64,000 bases of DNA from Botrytis cinerea B05.10. Its lineage: Eukaryota > Ascomycota > Leotiomycetes > Helotiales > Sclerotiniaceae. The DNA lies in contig NC_037323.1 in the NCBI RefSeq assembly GCF_000143535.2, positions 1,798,001-1,862,000 of the forward strand. Reading direction: 5' to 3'. The notes below the pieces were generated by a model. It saw nothing but the letters and a program-made list of their open reading frames with translations. It was not told the origin of the DNA and did not search any database. The translations under genes were made by a program, and so were the position numbers. Shown here in pieces: positions 11,170 to 24,059 of this stretch. Each line of letters opens with the position of its first letter. Position 1 is the first letter of the stretch.

Positions 11170-12039
11170 TACAAAAAAACAAAAATGATGAATGGTAAAC
11201 TGATGAGTAAATAGCTATAAAAACTTCAAATGCACGCCGCATAATAAATTCTTCGAGGTGAATTTGTATCAGAGAGATCCCGTGAATGATCATCACTGGC
11301 GAGCGAATATTGCGAGGCCGGCGGGAGATATCGATCTTTGATGCGGATGTTGGGGGAGAGAAGTGAAGAGATTGTCTGTTTAGGAAGTTTATGATCTGGA
11401 GCTTTTTGACTCTTGTTGTCATACTGTGTTGGCGGTGTGGGAGGATACTGTACTGTATTGTTTGTTGCGAGACTCTATCGGCGTGTGGAGATTTGCCCCT
11501 TTCCTCTTGGGATCCAACACCATACTTGGATTTGCACATGCGAGCAGGATGGAGTTTGCACGGCTGCGGATCTGTTGATTGATATGTCGATCTTGGTATT
11601 TCACTTCACGATAACCATCAAAAACAAAGCTCTTCGCAGTATAATATATACCAGACGCACTTTGATCTGCTAGTAGTGAGGACTCTGCAATCGCATCCAG
11701 CTGGTCTGTAGATAGTATACTTCAATCTGTCGGAAAACACCAAGCGAATTCTGATGCATCTATCTATAAAAGCATTCGGATTTGGTCTCCTGTGTGAGCT
11801 TGACACGACGTTAGACAGTCCGCTAGAAGACAGATGAACTTTCCCATCCCCCATCATTGGCTAAGAATCACTGAACACATACCCATCATACGTCAAACAG
11901 GGAGTAGTTCGAAGATGAAAACGAAATAATACTTCAGCGCCTCGCATAATCCAAACAGGCTGGCTACATACACATGCACGCAGATGTTTGCATTCCGCAA
12001 GGTCAAACCAGACCAAAAAAAAAATAAACTAAAAATGAA
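11170..12039. other. Intergenic region
   Basis: No gene recognised. Short frames on both strands lack coding character. Confidence 0.4.
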
Positions 12040-12041
12040 AC

Positions 12042-12204
12042 TCTTCCTCGCGAAGGATTCGTTCCAGGAAGTAAGAGCTGATTCCCGCGCAGACGAGAAC
12101 GATAGTTCCTGAGAAATGAGATTAGTTCTTGTCGTGTATCCTCGAGGAGATCAAGAAATAGCTTATATAAATAACAGTGTCAAAGCCTCGCTAGTCTTCT
12201 CATC

Positions 12205-12236
<32 letters not shown>

Positions 12237-12627
12237 CACAACTGACACTGAAACTGGGAATTAATTATTAGACACGCTATATATACATACTATAGCTCGA
12301 TGAACTGACAGTCGAATTACTCTAGGGCAAGTTTGTCTTCGCCAAACCCAAGAGGGTAGTGGAGATACTGATGGTTGGTTCCAGAGCGATTGCATTCGGC
12401 TCGAGCTCGCCAGTATTAGTATTAATATTCGTATCGATATCGATATCGATCTGAAAAGGAAGCAGAGCATTTGCAACAAGATGGCGAAGAATCGGAATAT
12501 TGATGAGCTTTTTTATATCTATGAAGAATGCTGATCGGTGATTTACAGATCGAGCGGAAGATAAAAGCCTCTTGCTAGTTGTAGTCAATGTCCTCGATAA
12601 GTGTGTGGGAAAGAATATCGAAATCAC
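12042..12627 (-). CDS. Candidate small gene with mitochondrial-type N-terminus (weak)
   Basis: On the minus strand a frame from 12627 reads MISIFFPTHLSRTLTTTSKR then LLSSARSVNHR. It is rich in Arg/Ser/Thr without early acidic residues, like a mitochondrial presequence, and continues to 12322. Further on, 12042-12110 preceded by a splice acceptor (TCTCAG) reads TIVLVCAGISSYFLERILRE and ends EEFHF-stop, like the C-terminal membrane segment of a small organellar protein. I cannot show that the two pieces belong together, and a 29-base A run lies between them. Treat as a lead only. Confidence 0.3.
12208..12236 (+). repeat. Poly(A) run of 29
   Basis: Uninterrupted stretch of 29 A. Its length may be a sequencing estimate. 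There is no flanking duplication or element that would mark a retrotransposed copy. Confidence 0.9.
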
Positions 12628-12897
12628 TACACAGCTTCTTCTTTACCAATTTCTCCATCGGACTATATATATATAAAGTAAACAATGAGAGAGTTTTCAA
12701 ACCTTCATTCGATTCAATATTATATCGTAAGAATGATTATAATGTTAATCGTAATCATTGTATTGAATTTTCCCATAACTCATTGATCTATAGAATCTAA
12801 AGCATTCGGCTCATTCAACCCTCCCCTTCTCCTCACCCTTCCCTATAACTTATAATACAAACTCTCTGTCAACCATCAGCCCTCAAATCCACGCCCC

Positions 12898-14346
12898 TTA
12901 ACGAAAATAAACCACCATTTCCCCCGCCAATCTCACCCCCACCGCACTAACCAACTCTGCAATAATCCCCTTCAGACTATTCACATCCCCTACACTATCA
13001 TTTTCCCAACTCACCAGCTCATGAGTTTTGTGCACACTTTGTCTGATGCGAATTTTAACATGATCGAGCGGGGATTTCGTTAGAATGTCTGATTTAGAAA
13101 GGAGTCCCGGCATGGATGTTTCGAAGATGGGTTTACTGCCTGTGTCGTAGGGAGCCGAAGGATCTTCATCTTGTGTGTTATTTGACTCTGGGGTTTGAGT
13201 CTCGCTGACATATTTCCTCTCGTCAAATTTGCCCCTCAGATCTTCATCAAAGAGTGCCCAATTGTATGTTTCCGGATCTAGAATATATTGAGGACTATAA
13301 TCTCCCTTGTATCTCATTTTCACACAGGTGTGGATATAAAACCCTGCATACCAATATTGGTAGCCCTCTTCTTTTGCTAGTGCAATCTCTCGCACTGCGC
13401 CTAATTTTCCAAATCCGTGAGAATGTACCGATTCGTGATACATGAAATAGACCGCGCTGACGCATTTAGGGAGGAGATCCAGGACGCCTATTGCGATCAA
13501 CTTTCCATCTAGACGGTAACATTGGTGATAGGAACCTAGATGTTTGGTTTTGCCGTCGATGGTTGTGGTACTTCGTGGTAAAGGGGAAGAGCAGAGAAAA
13601 TTCTTGAAACCGCCTTTACTTATTCTATCAGGAGGTTCATGATGGACAATCCGTTGATAATTTTCAAAGAGAGTGTATTTTTCCTCTGTGAACTCATCTG
13701 TTTCCAACGTAACAGTAAAAGCATGTGCTGGTTCCGGTGGTGTCTTAACTCTTCCCTTTTCCCCTTCATGAATTCTTTCCTCGAGATCAAAGTCCGTGTT
13801 ACGTTTCTTAGCTTGCTCGCGTGATTTGGGATATAATCTTGCGGCTTCTTTCGTATATGTATCTCCGAGAACATATTTGTTGAAACGATTTACTACTTGC
13901 CGTTGATCTTTTGTCGGGCGAAATTGGTGGGAATCTAGACGGATGGTATATTGTGGACAACATGATTTTCGAAGATCGGGTTTGTAGAGAAGGCTACCTG
14001 AACGTCTCCATCCTCGATCGAGAAGTCCTTGATAAAATTCTGGTTGGAGCGTTTGAGTTCTAGCGTAGTACGAATAACCTAGTGATAGAAACAAATAAAT
14101 AAATGACTCCCAGCACGTTGTGGAAGCTTGAACGAAGCCCTTGAGCTACGGATTTAGACATTCAACAATACTGATTATATGAAAGGAAGTAATTTCCCCG
14201 TCAAAAGAAGCACATGCGATAGAGACATATGGCATGATATTGCCAAGAATACAGATTTGTAGGTAAATAACGAGAATATGTAACTAACTGCCTGAATCAT
14301 TATGACAATATCCACAACTATTGTTACTGTAGCCTAGAAATCGCAT
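12898..14346 (-). CDS. ATE1: Arginyl-tRNA--protein transferase (ATE1)
   Basis: Transfers arginine to N-terminal Asp/Glu of proteins, marking them for the Arg/N-degron pathway. Exon 2 is 12898-14078; exon 1 is 14289-14346 (MRFLGYSNNSCGYCHNDSG). The intron has a GTTAGT donor and TAG acceptor, and the join restores SYYAR in frame. The protein has 412 residues, near the usual 450-500. The N-terminal CxxC (SCGYC) and the later CC pair (RKSCCPQY) are the cysteines known to bind an iron-sulfur cluster in ATE1. The C-terminal GNAT-like half shows GSYHQCYRLDGKLIAIGVLD, YFMYHE and YWYAGFYIHTCVKMRYKGDY, all ATE1 signatures. The true start may be one exon further upstream, because most family members have a few more residues before GY; an AG acceptor lies just before GYSNN. 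Confidence 0.92.
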
Positions 14347-15251
14347 GAGTCAAGTCAGTAAATTGATAACAATTCTATCATATTGATTTTTTCTAAAGAT
14401 ACTGAAATCTGCAGTGCCATCTGCGTTTCGTGCTACAATACAAATCCGGTGATGACAATTGAGAATTTCAATGTGAGACCGGGGAAGAGGAATTGTATGA
14501 TTCCTTTGCAACGATCGTGATGGTTGCTGAGCGGTAACACTTGTATGACGATACTTTTTGTATTTCTGGTTCAGCCGTGTTTCTGGGACTGAACGAACGC
14601 GATGAGCCGGATGAAGTGGGGTTTTGTTGTTGTTAAACCATATGAAAGGAGATGGTGATTGTGACCAATAACTACTTCGTACCAAGATATCCCTTCAAAT
14701 TCCCCGTGATATTTTTGGAATGTATACAATGTAGTACTACTACGCAGCATCTAGGTAGATATGATTCCTTCGTATATTTGTACAATATACAGATATACAG
14801 CATGCAGTGTGACAAAAAGCAGAGAAGAAGATGGCATTGGAAGAAAATCTGGTCAAGGAAGGAAAGAAGATGATGCGAATCTCAAATGAATTAACATCGA
14901 GCCATTTACCCACGAGGTCAATCTATTGGCCAATGATGAATAGCAGAATCCAGAATGGGATTTCTTTTCGTTTTTCTGGTTCTCCAATAACGAACGTTAA
15001 AACTTACCAAGGGGCGACAGAAGCGAGACTGGGGTTTGCATGACGTGGAAACAGCCCAAGGTGACAAGGCCGATATTGGCTGTGAGATGATGATGATGTT
15101 GGTGGTGTTCTTGTTCTTGTTCTTGTTCTTGTTGTATGGGTACGAATGGGTGGATTATTCGCCGGATTGAAGTGAGAGTGAGTGCAGATGAGAGTGGGAG
15201 TAATAGTAATAGTGGGAGACAGAGTGGGCGTAGGTAGTGGTATCAGGAGTA

Positions 15252-15304
15252 GAGGAGAGAGGAGAGAGTAGAGAGTAGAGAGTAGAGAGTAGAGAGTAGA
15301 GAGT
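15252..15304 (+). repeat. GAGAGTA 7-bp tandem repeat
   Basis: Purine-rich microsatellite of about six copies, followed by a GTGTGGGT-type stretch. Confidence 0.85.
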
Positions 15305-17061
15305 GGGTGTGGGTGTGGGTTTGTGTTTGTGTTGTCAACCCCGCGCTCAAGGAAGGATCATGAGAGCTCGAGACTAGCATGGAGTTTGATTTGGTAAGTT
15401 AACTATTCCAACAAGTTTCGCTTCATATCAATATTTTAGAGACATATGACAATCGAATAAACAGAGCATGAAAAGACAGATTGTGAGTTGGCGGGGGGAT
15501 GACATACATTGTTCGATACTCAGATGTTGTAAGAGCGTGTGGTGTGGTTCTGTACTGTGCTCTGTTCTGCACTCTCCGTCGAGCGAATCACGTGCTGACT
15601 GTGTTTTGGACGGAAAAACAGGTCCGATGCCGATACTGATGCCGGTATGCATGTACTGCGCTGTGCTGGACTGGTTGCGGCTTTTGCGGCTCGATCTATA
15701 TCTATTTCGGTGTTGCTTATTCTACGGTTTGCAGGAAATCCGATGCTAGTACAGAAAGGAAGTGATGGGCCGGTCGAATGGTTGGAGATGAACATGAGTG
15801 AGTGAGCATGATGTACGGTACCAGAATCACCAAATGGACCAAAACGGTGCCAATTACCCGTCTAGGTACGAGTATCTACGATGTACGGAGGAGTATCTAG
15901 CGTAGAACCAACAAGGCGTGTACCTCCTAGCGACAATCCCTTTTACCCCTAATTGCTGTTGCAGTGATGCTTTTGATGGGGATCAATAGTTTGTACTTTC
16001 TAGTTTCTGGTCGCCAGCTGGAGAGAAGATCAGGAGACGAGACATACGATCGTTATCGATCATCATACGGACAAGGAAAAGTGCCTCGAGAGTGCCTACG
16101 TCCCCAGTTAAGATATTCACCTGCGTGATGGATGTGATGATACATGTATTAACATTACAACGGCTCGGTAAAAAAAAAAGCCCCCCCCCCCACTCAGTCT
16201 TGGAATGAAAGAAGAAGCAAATTAGGAATCGTTGTTTGAGATTCCCGAATGATACGACATGTCGTAGAAAGATATATCGCCGGTTAGATATATTGCCGGT
16301 TATCGAGATTGAAGCCTTTTGATGCAAATGAGCCAGGGCAGGACCGAACAGGAGAGGATATAATTCAACGTAGCAATAGTTGGGTAGTACTGGGTTGGCA
16401 GTTATTGACCTCAAGGTTTATATTGAAACGCCACTCATCATTTCCGGCTTCTAGATCGTGCTCCCCATTCACATTCACGCCTGGCTGGAACTGACGGTTA
16501 CCAAGCTCGATTAAATTCATTTCCATGCTCGGGGCCATTTCGATAGAACCAATCATTAGGGTTCACTCGAGGAGGTCGGGTATTACGACAGTTGGTATCA
16601 CGACAGGCAGTTGGTAAAAGCAGCTACAAGGTTTTATTCATATAGGTAAAAGGTACACTTGAAATATGTCCAGGATGATTTATTGTAAGGTTTGTATATA
16701 TGTGTGTGTATGTATGTATGTATCTAGTCGTATTTCGTGCTGTGATTCTTGCTTTGTTCTGAACAGCGATCAACCAACGTCCTAGGTAGAGATGGACAAT
16801 TCTCCTTTGAGGTGTTGATCTTGAGCCATGTATACATGTACATCGAGAGTCAGATAGATATACCAGATATACACACACTCTCTCTCTCTCTCTCTCTCAC
16901 ATGTAGACATATGAGGGAAAATCTACAAATACACTCCGGCGCCGATATTAGGAAAAAGGGCACGAGACACGGAACTATCTAGGTATCGGTATTGCAATAT
17001 CACATCAAAAAGATGTATCCCAAGCAAGCTAGAGGCAAGCCCTTCATCTCTCGCCCTCTTT

Positions 17062-17096
17062 GACGGTTTGACGGTTTGACGGTTTGACGGTTTGAC
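17062..17096 (+). repeat. GACGGTTT 8-bp tandem repeat
   Basis: Four exact copies plus a partial one in non-coding DNA. Confidence 0.9.
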
Positions 17097-17888
17097 CTCG
17101 CCTTCTCCGTTTACTCCGAACCTTTTCTTTCATACCAAGTTGGAAGTATTTTAAAATTAACTAGGTTAGTGAGGAAAACGAGTGGATGTTTTATTATTGT
17201 AGCAAGCCTTGCCGTAAATCGTCCTGTACTTATTCCTTCTTACTTTCTTGCTCCTTTACTGGACTGTGATTGAGCAGTAGCAGTAGCAGTAGCAGCCCCT
17301 TCCCTTCCCTTCCCTTCCCTCCCCTTCCCTTTCCTACCTCACCTCACCTCGCCTGCACTTTCAAAACCAGTCCGTACTTTCCAATTGGAATCCCGCCAGC
17401 CAGTCAGTCATTCATTCGTTATTTAAAAACCTTCAAAGGAGACCGACTCTATTCTGCCCATACACAGACATCCCATCCATATACCACACACACTCATAAA
17501 CTCATAAACTCATAGCCCCTTTCTCCCTCTTCTCCATCCTCTCCTTCTTCTTCCCCCAAACTCGGATTGTCTGATGCATTTCCAACACATGACGGCAATC
17601 AATTAAATTTCAATCTATCCCATCTTGTCTGGAACTTCCGGCCATATCCAAGCCAATTTCCGATTCAATATTGAAAGCCGCCTCCCAGTCTCCCGCAAGA
17701 GATAACATACATGCACGATTGCGCTTCGTGATCCTTTTGGAAGAAAAAAAAAAGTTACAGTAACCTACTCAGCTCCCTTCCGCAGCCGAACTTTATCTCA
17801 ACGAACTTTTAATTATTCGATTTACAACAACGAATTGTGCTTCCTGCACTGTGCACCAGCACCCTACAGGTGAAGCATCACCTTCACA

Positions 17889-18484
17889 ATGGCAACAGGC
17901 CTTCCTATGGAATCTCGTACGGGGAGAAATAACCAGCGTACGTTTTGCAATTCCTCTATGCCGTTTGGCGCATTCGTACCTTTTACCTCTTACCTTTGAC
18001 ATTCTCCCACTTCCAAATCCGGAATGCTCATAGGCTTACATCCTCCCTTTGGAATATAGGTTATGGCCCAGAAGGAGAAAGACTCGTTGCAGGAGTTGTC
18101 CCTTTGAACGAAGCAAAAACTCACGTCCTCCTCATACAATCTACACGTCGCAACGCATGGGTTTTACCTAAAGGTGGATGGGAGACTGATGAAGAATGCA
18201 CTCAAGCAGCACAGCGTGAAGCATGGGAGGAGGCAGGAATCGTTTGTACCGTTGATTATGATCTGGGTCAAATCACCGAAACCAGAACTGCCAAACAAAT
18301 CTCGAAAAATGCACCCAAAGCACTTTACCAATTCTTCCAAGTCACCGTTACAAGTGAAGAGACAGATTGGCCCGAGAGGCATAAGAGGAATCGAAAGTGG
18401 GCGACATATTCAGAGGCAAAACAGGATCTTCAAGAGCGTCCAGAATTATTACAGGCTCTTGAACGTTGTACCATTCAACGGTAG
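17889..18484 (+). CDS. Nudix hydrolase, diphosphoinositol polyphosphate phosphohydrolase type (Aps1/Ddp1-like)
   Basis: Likely hydrolyses diphosphoinositol polyphosphates and/or diadenosine polyphosphates in the cytosol or nucleus. Exons 17889-17937 and 18060-18484 give 157 residues. The intron has a GTACGT donor and TAG acceptor, and the join makes QRYGPEGERLVAGVVPL. A complete Nudix box is present: GGWETDEECTQAAQREAWEEAGI carries the Gx5Ex7REUxEExGU pattern, preceded by WVLPKGGW, typical of the Aps1/DIPP subgroup. No signal peptide or extra domain is seen. The first exon (MATGLPMESRTGRNNQ) gives a short natural start. An ORF beginning inside the intron would lack an upstream start context and is not used. 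Confidence 0.92.
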
Positions 18485-19658
18485 CCTTGGGGGCCCGGTG
18501 TTTATTCTCCAACAATTCGCTGTAGTAGGACGGTCGAAGAGACAACGATACACAGTACACACACACATACACACACACACACACACACTACACGATGCAC
18601 AAAGATATTCCTTTCCATCCGATCGAGTCGGGATTGAGTAATAATAAGTTTTTGAGATCGGTCGTACTGTATACACATCAGTTGCAGTGTTAATTCAACG
18701 AGTTATGGATACCGGGTTCCTTTGAAAAATAAGTAAAAAAGAGATTTTGAGGATTTTATTTTTTGGGTTGGTTGGTTGGTTTTCTTCAAGAAAATTGCTG
18801 CTTTACTCTTCTTTTTTTCGTCTGCACTAGATGGCCAAATACAGTCGGATCTAATGCAGTGTGTTCTCATCACTCACATGTTGTTCTATGGTCATTTTTT
18901 CTATTGAACATCATATATTTACCTACTTGAGGTTTTTCTTCGACATCTTCATTATTACATATCTCCCAAAAAGCGCCATGACATGTCACATTTTGAGATC
19001 TTCATTGACTTCAACTACTTGAGTACTAACTTGTACTGTTCTTGCTATATCTCATGAAGTGGACAGTGTTTCTACTAACAGTCCATGGACATCTCTATTA
19101 ACATTGGGGGAAAAGAAAACAAAGGGAAGCAGGAAAAGATTGATTCGATACTGAACAATATATAGAGAGAGAAATAAAGAGCAATATCTGGCTGGCATCT
19201 TCAAGAGCCATGTCCTGGACAACGTTTCTTCTTTGCCCTCCAAAATAACTGTGGTAGGGAAAGAGCATACTATCATATTTCATTCCAGTAGGTTTGAGGG
19301 GGGGATTCACTTTGCAAATTCAGATAGAAATAGATAGAGAGACATCACAACATTCAAAACAAGGCCATTATTCAAATTTTCTGATATCAAATCCAATCAT
19401 CATAATAAAAACCGAGTCCATTTTCCCAAGACGTCTTTTCTTACCCCAACTTTAACAGTGCAGTGCGTCTATCAGCCGATTGGTCACTCTCTATCACCAC
19501 GACCATTCAATCTTCTACTTCCACTCCATCCAACCAAACTATTCACCTTGCCAACGAACCTCAACTTTTGGAGATTTTATCGTCAACTCGCGGAATGGAT
19601 TGGTTGAAACTCTCACTATTACGATAATCGATTTTTTACCTCCAAAGATACCGACGAG
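18485..19658. other. Intergenic region with CA repeat
   Basis: A CA dinucleotide run lies at about 18556-18590, just after the Nudix gene. No gene is seen. The right end should hold the LSM1 promoter. Confidence 0.5.
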
Positions 19659-20441
19659 ATGGATCAACAAACGACATATCAAGGCCCAGAAGGAGGGGCT
19701 GAGATGCCAGCTCTAGGAGCTGGTATAGTACCTCCTCCTCCGAATCAGCAACTCCCGGCGCAAATGTTTACGACTGCTGCGCAACTCCTTGACTTGACTG
19801 ACAGTAAGATTTCCCGATCTGCGACGCTATGTTGGAAATACTGGTTGTGTTATGGCTACTTGCACGGAGTCTACTAGGGGTAGATCTATGGCTTGAGAAT
19901 ATGCACACACAGCTCTGCCATGATGAATACATACACCTACTAATCAAAATCTTTTTACTTTACAGAAAAGCTTATGATCTCCCTCCGCGATGGCAGAAAA
20001 CTCATTGGAATACTCCGAAGTTGGGACCAGTTCGGTATACACTCATTTCCTATTCTCCATCTCCATCTCCATCACATCTATTAATCACTCACTAAACATT
20101 TCACTACAGCAAACATCGTCCTCCAATCTACCATCGAACGGATATTCATTGCGCCTCCCCCTTCTTCCTCACCTCAAGGTGCAACGCAGCCTGGACTCTA
20201 CGCCGATATACCCCGCGGACTATTTCTCGTGCGCGGCGAAAATGTGTTGTTGCTGGGCGAAATAGATTTGGATAAAGATGACGAGGCACCACCGGGATAT
20301 GAGAAAGCGGATGCGGAGGTGGTGAATAGGTTGGATAAGGAGAGGAGGGCAATGGAGGCGAAGAGGGACAAGAATCGTTTGAGGAAGTTGGCAGAGTTAG
20401 GGTTTGAGGGGGAGAATTCGGGAGAGGCCATATTTGGATGA
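19659..20441 (+). CDS. LSM1: U6 snRNA-associated Sm-like protein LSm1 (cytoplasmic mRNA decay)
   Basis: Subunit that makes the cytoplasmic LSm1-7 ring, which binds deadenylated mRNA with Pat1 and promotes decapping in P-bodies. Exons 19659-19803, 19966-20034 and 20110-20441 give 181 residues. A Pro-rich start is followed by [20 protein letters not shown], with the Sm1 motif continuing [14 protein letters not shown], and Sm2 ([20 protein letters not shown]). The long charged C-terminal helix ([20 protein letters not shown]) is the LSm1-specific extension. Introns have GTAAGA/CAG and GTATAC/CAG ends and interrupt the Sm fold in frame. Confidence 0.94.
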
Positions 20442-22759
20442 GGTCGGTGAGAGAGAGAGAGAGAGAGGGGAGGGGGATAATTAGAGAGGGTTAGGACAAG
20501 GAAGGGGGGTATGAGGGAGGTAGTGGGGAATAAGTTCGAGGTGGGATGGGATAGGAGATCAGAGATGTGGTTACAAAAAAACTCAAGGCCGAATATTGTG
20601 AAAGGCTAGCTGGCGATTTCTATCAGTCAGTCGTGGTAGATCTATAGCAGATTAAACCACAGGAAACAAATTTTTTCCTTCTTCTCTCCGAATTGTTTGG
20701 ACCCTTTTCACGATTTACTTGTGTGAGTATAGCGTTTTCAGAGAAACTAACGATCGATCCTCCATATGAATCACGACGCGTTAGAGAGCAAGGATCTCTC
20801 CATCCCACAGCATGAATTTTAAAGTTTTGGCTTTGGACTTTTGGAAGATCTTAAATGCAGATGTTGAATTGAGGATGGGGAGAAGAGTGGAGGATAGATA
20901 GAGAATATCACTAAGCGGAAGTCGAAATAGGAATAGGTGTATCGGGTGAACTTTTCCGTTTAATGCATAGAGAGTATAGCAAACTCAATATCCGAAATCG
21001 AAGGAAATGATTAAAGGATGAATAGATTTGGTAGGTTGGTTGATAGGTGTGAATCAATGGACGGATGAATGTGTGGGTGGATCTACGGATTTCCGAAATT
21101 CATGATTATGCTCATTCTATACTTGAAAGATTGAATCTATGTGATCAAAAGCTTGGTATGTATTTGAGGGTAGAGAATCGAGATTGATTGGGGATTATTA
21201 GTAGGTATGCTATGGCATACTTGAGCACACGAGAATTAGCTCGCAAGTGTTCTTCTTGCATACTGTAATTTTTTTCTTAGGAAATTAGCCCAAGTATCTG
21301 TCTGTCTGTCTGTCTGTACTCTCTGTATGTAGATCGATCGATGTCTCTCTCTATCGAGATATCAAAAGTGGATGAAGGAATGATACGATTAATTCTCCGT
21401 TCCCTATAGGGCGTAAGGCGTTGGGGAAAAGGAAGATTATCGGTACGCTAGAAGAATTCCACGGCTTCTCTTTGAAAATAACGGTTGTTTACGATTGGAG
21501 AATGAATGAATGCATGGCAGATATTTTACTTGCGTTCGGACAGTCCGGTGGTAAGGAAAGTTCGTGGGATACCTATGCTTGACTTGACACAAGACTCTCT
21601 AGATGGGATGGATTGGAAACACGTGCTAATTGTCAATTATTCATGAGGGTTGTTTCGCGAACGCGTCATGAATTCTGTTTGATTTTGGGAGGGAAGGGGA
21701 TTCTCCTATTTTTCTGAATCGCTTACGGATGGATCACGAGATGCGGTGGGTGTATGTTTTGTTTGTCTATCTATCAAATATGTATCCGTCTATCAAATGA
21801 CATTCTTTCTTCGTACGCCTACCACAATCCACAATGCACAATCCGTTTAGAAAAGAAAAACATTTGGAAATTAGAAAGAAAGAAAAAAACTCTCAACGTT
21901 TTTTTCTTCTTTCTTTCCTTCGTTGCTTTCTAGATTCCTTCTAGACTGTTTTACCAAATCCACCGAGCGCAAGTCTTGAGATGAAATTTGTAAATCATGC
22001 GCGGGCTGCGCGGGGACAGGGATGCACACGCTTGGGCATTCATGCACAACCACCGTTTGAGTAATAGATTGGGGGAGGTGGACGATTGGCATTATGGATG
22101 AGAGGGGGAGAGCGAGCAAGTTCCTAGTTATGTGCGTGTCACTTGGGACGGTTTGGGAAGGAGAATGGATCCTCGATGGAAGTTTGCTGGTGGAGGTTGG
22201 GCGGAGAGACAGAGCATGAGGAGGTAATTTCGAAGGGATATGAAGCGCTATTGATTTTGGGGAAAGGTTTTTGAAGTTTGACGCGGTTAGTTTGGAGATG
22301 AAATGAGGGACGTTGGGATGGGAGGCGTGGATGCGATGGAGAGTGGTGGATGGAGTGATGACGAAATTGGCTCTTGGGAGTTCTTATGAAGGGGCAGCTG
22401 TTCGCACCTTTTTCTATTTCTTTTCTCTTCGATGAGTTGTCTTTAGTAGCTGTCATTAAGAAGATTGTCTTTTCGATACCCAGATACCCAGATACCCAGA
22501 TTCTATTCACTTCTTCGGACTACGACATCATCTCGAGTCCCTATTACTTTTACCGTCTTCGACAAGAAACAGACAAGCACACTCCCCATCTCCATCCTCA
22601 TAATCACATAATCCCACACACTACACCCGCAGCACTTACGCTCCGGGCCCTTGGAAATCTTTCAAAATCTTTCACTCACACCCCCGTCAAAGGCCGCACA
22701 TAACCTGTCGTCTTCTCTCCATTCGGCCACGCAGTTCTCGCTCCCGAACAAATTCAAAC
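20442..22759. other. Gene-poor region
   Basis: About 2.3 kb with no convincing gene on either strand. Contains a TCTG tetranucleotide run (about 21297-21317) and purine-rich stretches right after LSM1. Pyrimidine-rich sequence before 22760 suggests the next promoter. Confidence 0.5.
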
Positions 22760-24059
22760 ATGTCTTCTGCTCCTACAACCACTGGACCGATCCTGGCTCC
22801 GACCAATACGGTCAATCCCCTCCCCGCTACACCTGCTGAGGCTGCCGCCGTCGGACCAGCCGCTTCGGGAACGGCATTGGATTTGCATACGCAGACTGAA
22901 GATGCGGGCAAGGAATACAAAAATGCGCAAAAGGCTGAGAAAGCTTATGCGCAGAAGAAGAAATGCATGAGTGCGAGAAAGGATTGGTATGATTGTAAAG
23001 TACATTTTGCAGCTGGAGTGCAGGGGTTCAGAGAGGGAGGAAAATGTGTTGGGCGGGTTGTTAAGGCCGGACCGGCTTTGGCGATGGAAAAAGTTAAGGG
23101 GGGAAAGGGCCAAAGGGTCAAGTCTGTAGACAGTGGTCTTTCTGGAGAGAGTATCGCGGTGGAGAAGGAGAATGCTAATAAGAAGAGTGGGAATGGTGGT
23201 GTTAAAGCAAAGGTGATGGGGTTGAAAGAGAAACTTCTAGCAATCAAAGAGAAGCGGGCGATGGAGAAGCAGGCAAAAGCTAATGAGAAAGCTGGCATTG
23301 CTACTTCTACTGCAAGTGGAGCTGCAGTAACAACACCAGCAGCAGAAGCTACACCTGTCGCTCCCGTCGCTCCCGTTGCAGCAACCCCAGTCCCAAGCCC
23401 AACACAGACCAAACAGGAAAAAAAGAGAATGACTCTGGATCAGGTGAGAGATCGAATCCTTTCCTACCGTCACTCAAATTTCTTTTCCACATCATCGGAC
23501 GATGATGACGAAGAGGTGAACGTCGCGCCTCGAATTGCAGGTTGGATGACCTATTTTCTACCCTTTCACTTACTCCTCCTCTCCTTATCTCTACCCTCTC
23601 ACACATTCGAGTTTGCTTTGCGGGTCTTGGATTCCGAGATGGAGAGATAGACATTCTGTACGATTTCTAGCCAAAGAAGAATAGCATACTGATTGAAGAC
23701 AATAGAGAATCCAACAAGAAGAAGCCAAAGCGCTCGCACGGCAGGAAGCGGAAGCCTCCGCCGCAAACGTCACAGCGGCGGCAGGAGAAACGCCAGTGGT
23801 GGCTCCCACCCCAGCTCCAGCGCAACCTCAAGGACTAACTCCAATCCAAACCACGCACACCCCAACATCGTTGGCGAACCCCCCGCAATTACCTCCCAAG
23901 ACGCAGTTGAGCCCCCCGGGATCCCCAACGAAGGGAACCATGGAGCCGATTCACGAGGACGGGGAGACGGCGACCCTGCCACTGGCGAGCGGGATCCAGG
24001 GGCCGGGGGAACCCCAGAACTCTGGGGTAGTTGGGGGAGGAGCTCCGGCAGGACAATAA
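22760..24059 (+). CDS. Unknown Ala/Lys/Pro-rich protein; 3' structure uncertain
   Basis: Exon 1 (22760-23443) starts MSSAPTTTGPILAPT and contains a Lys-rich segment with four cysteines (KKCMSARKDWYDCKVHFAAG and GKCVG), then Lys/Ala-rich helical and Ala-Pro-Val stretches. A GTGAGA donor joins it in frame to exon 2 at 23706 (after ACAATAG), reading RIQQEEAKALARQEAEASAA and then Pro-rich sequence to a TAA at 24059, for 345 residues. I recognise no family. The overlapping frame stays open to 24646 and encodes a basic segment with its own coding look, so the protein may really end there through another intron or a frameshift. The intron is rather long (262 bp) and itself open. Confidence 0.55.

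Larger units (their letters stand above)
14347..17888. other. Long gene-poor, repeat-rich region
   Basis: About 3.5 kb without a convincing gene. It contains TTCTTG repeats (about 15107-15133), a 7-bp GAGAGTA repeat, an A run followed by 11 C (16171-16191), a CT run (about 16879-16897), a GACGGTTT repeat and CCCTT-rich tracts. The last 300 bases should include the promoter of the Nudix gene. Confidence 0.5.

Noticed and set aside
12208..12236. Poly(A) run as the tail of a retrotransposon or processed pseudogene
   Set aside because: No upstream coding remnant and no flanking duplication.
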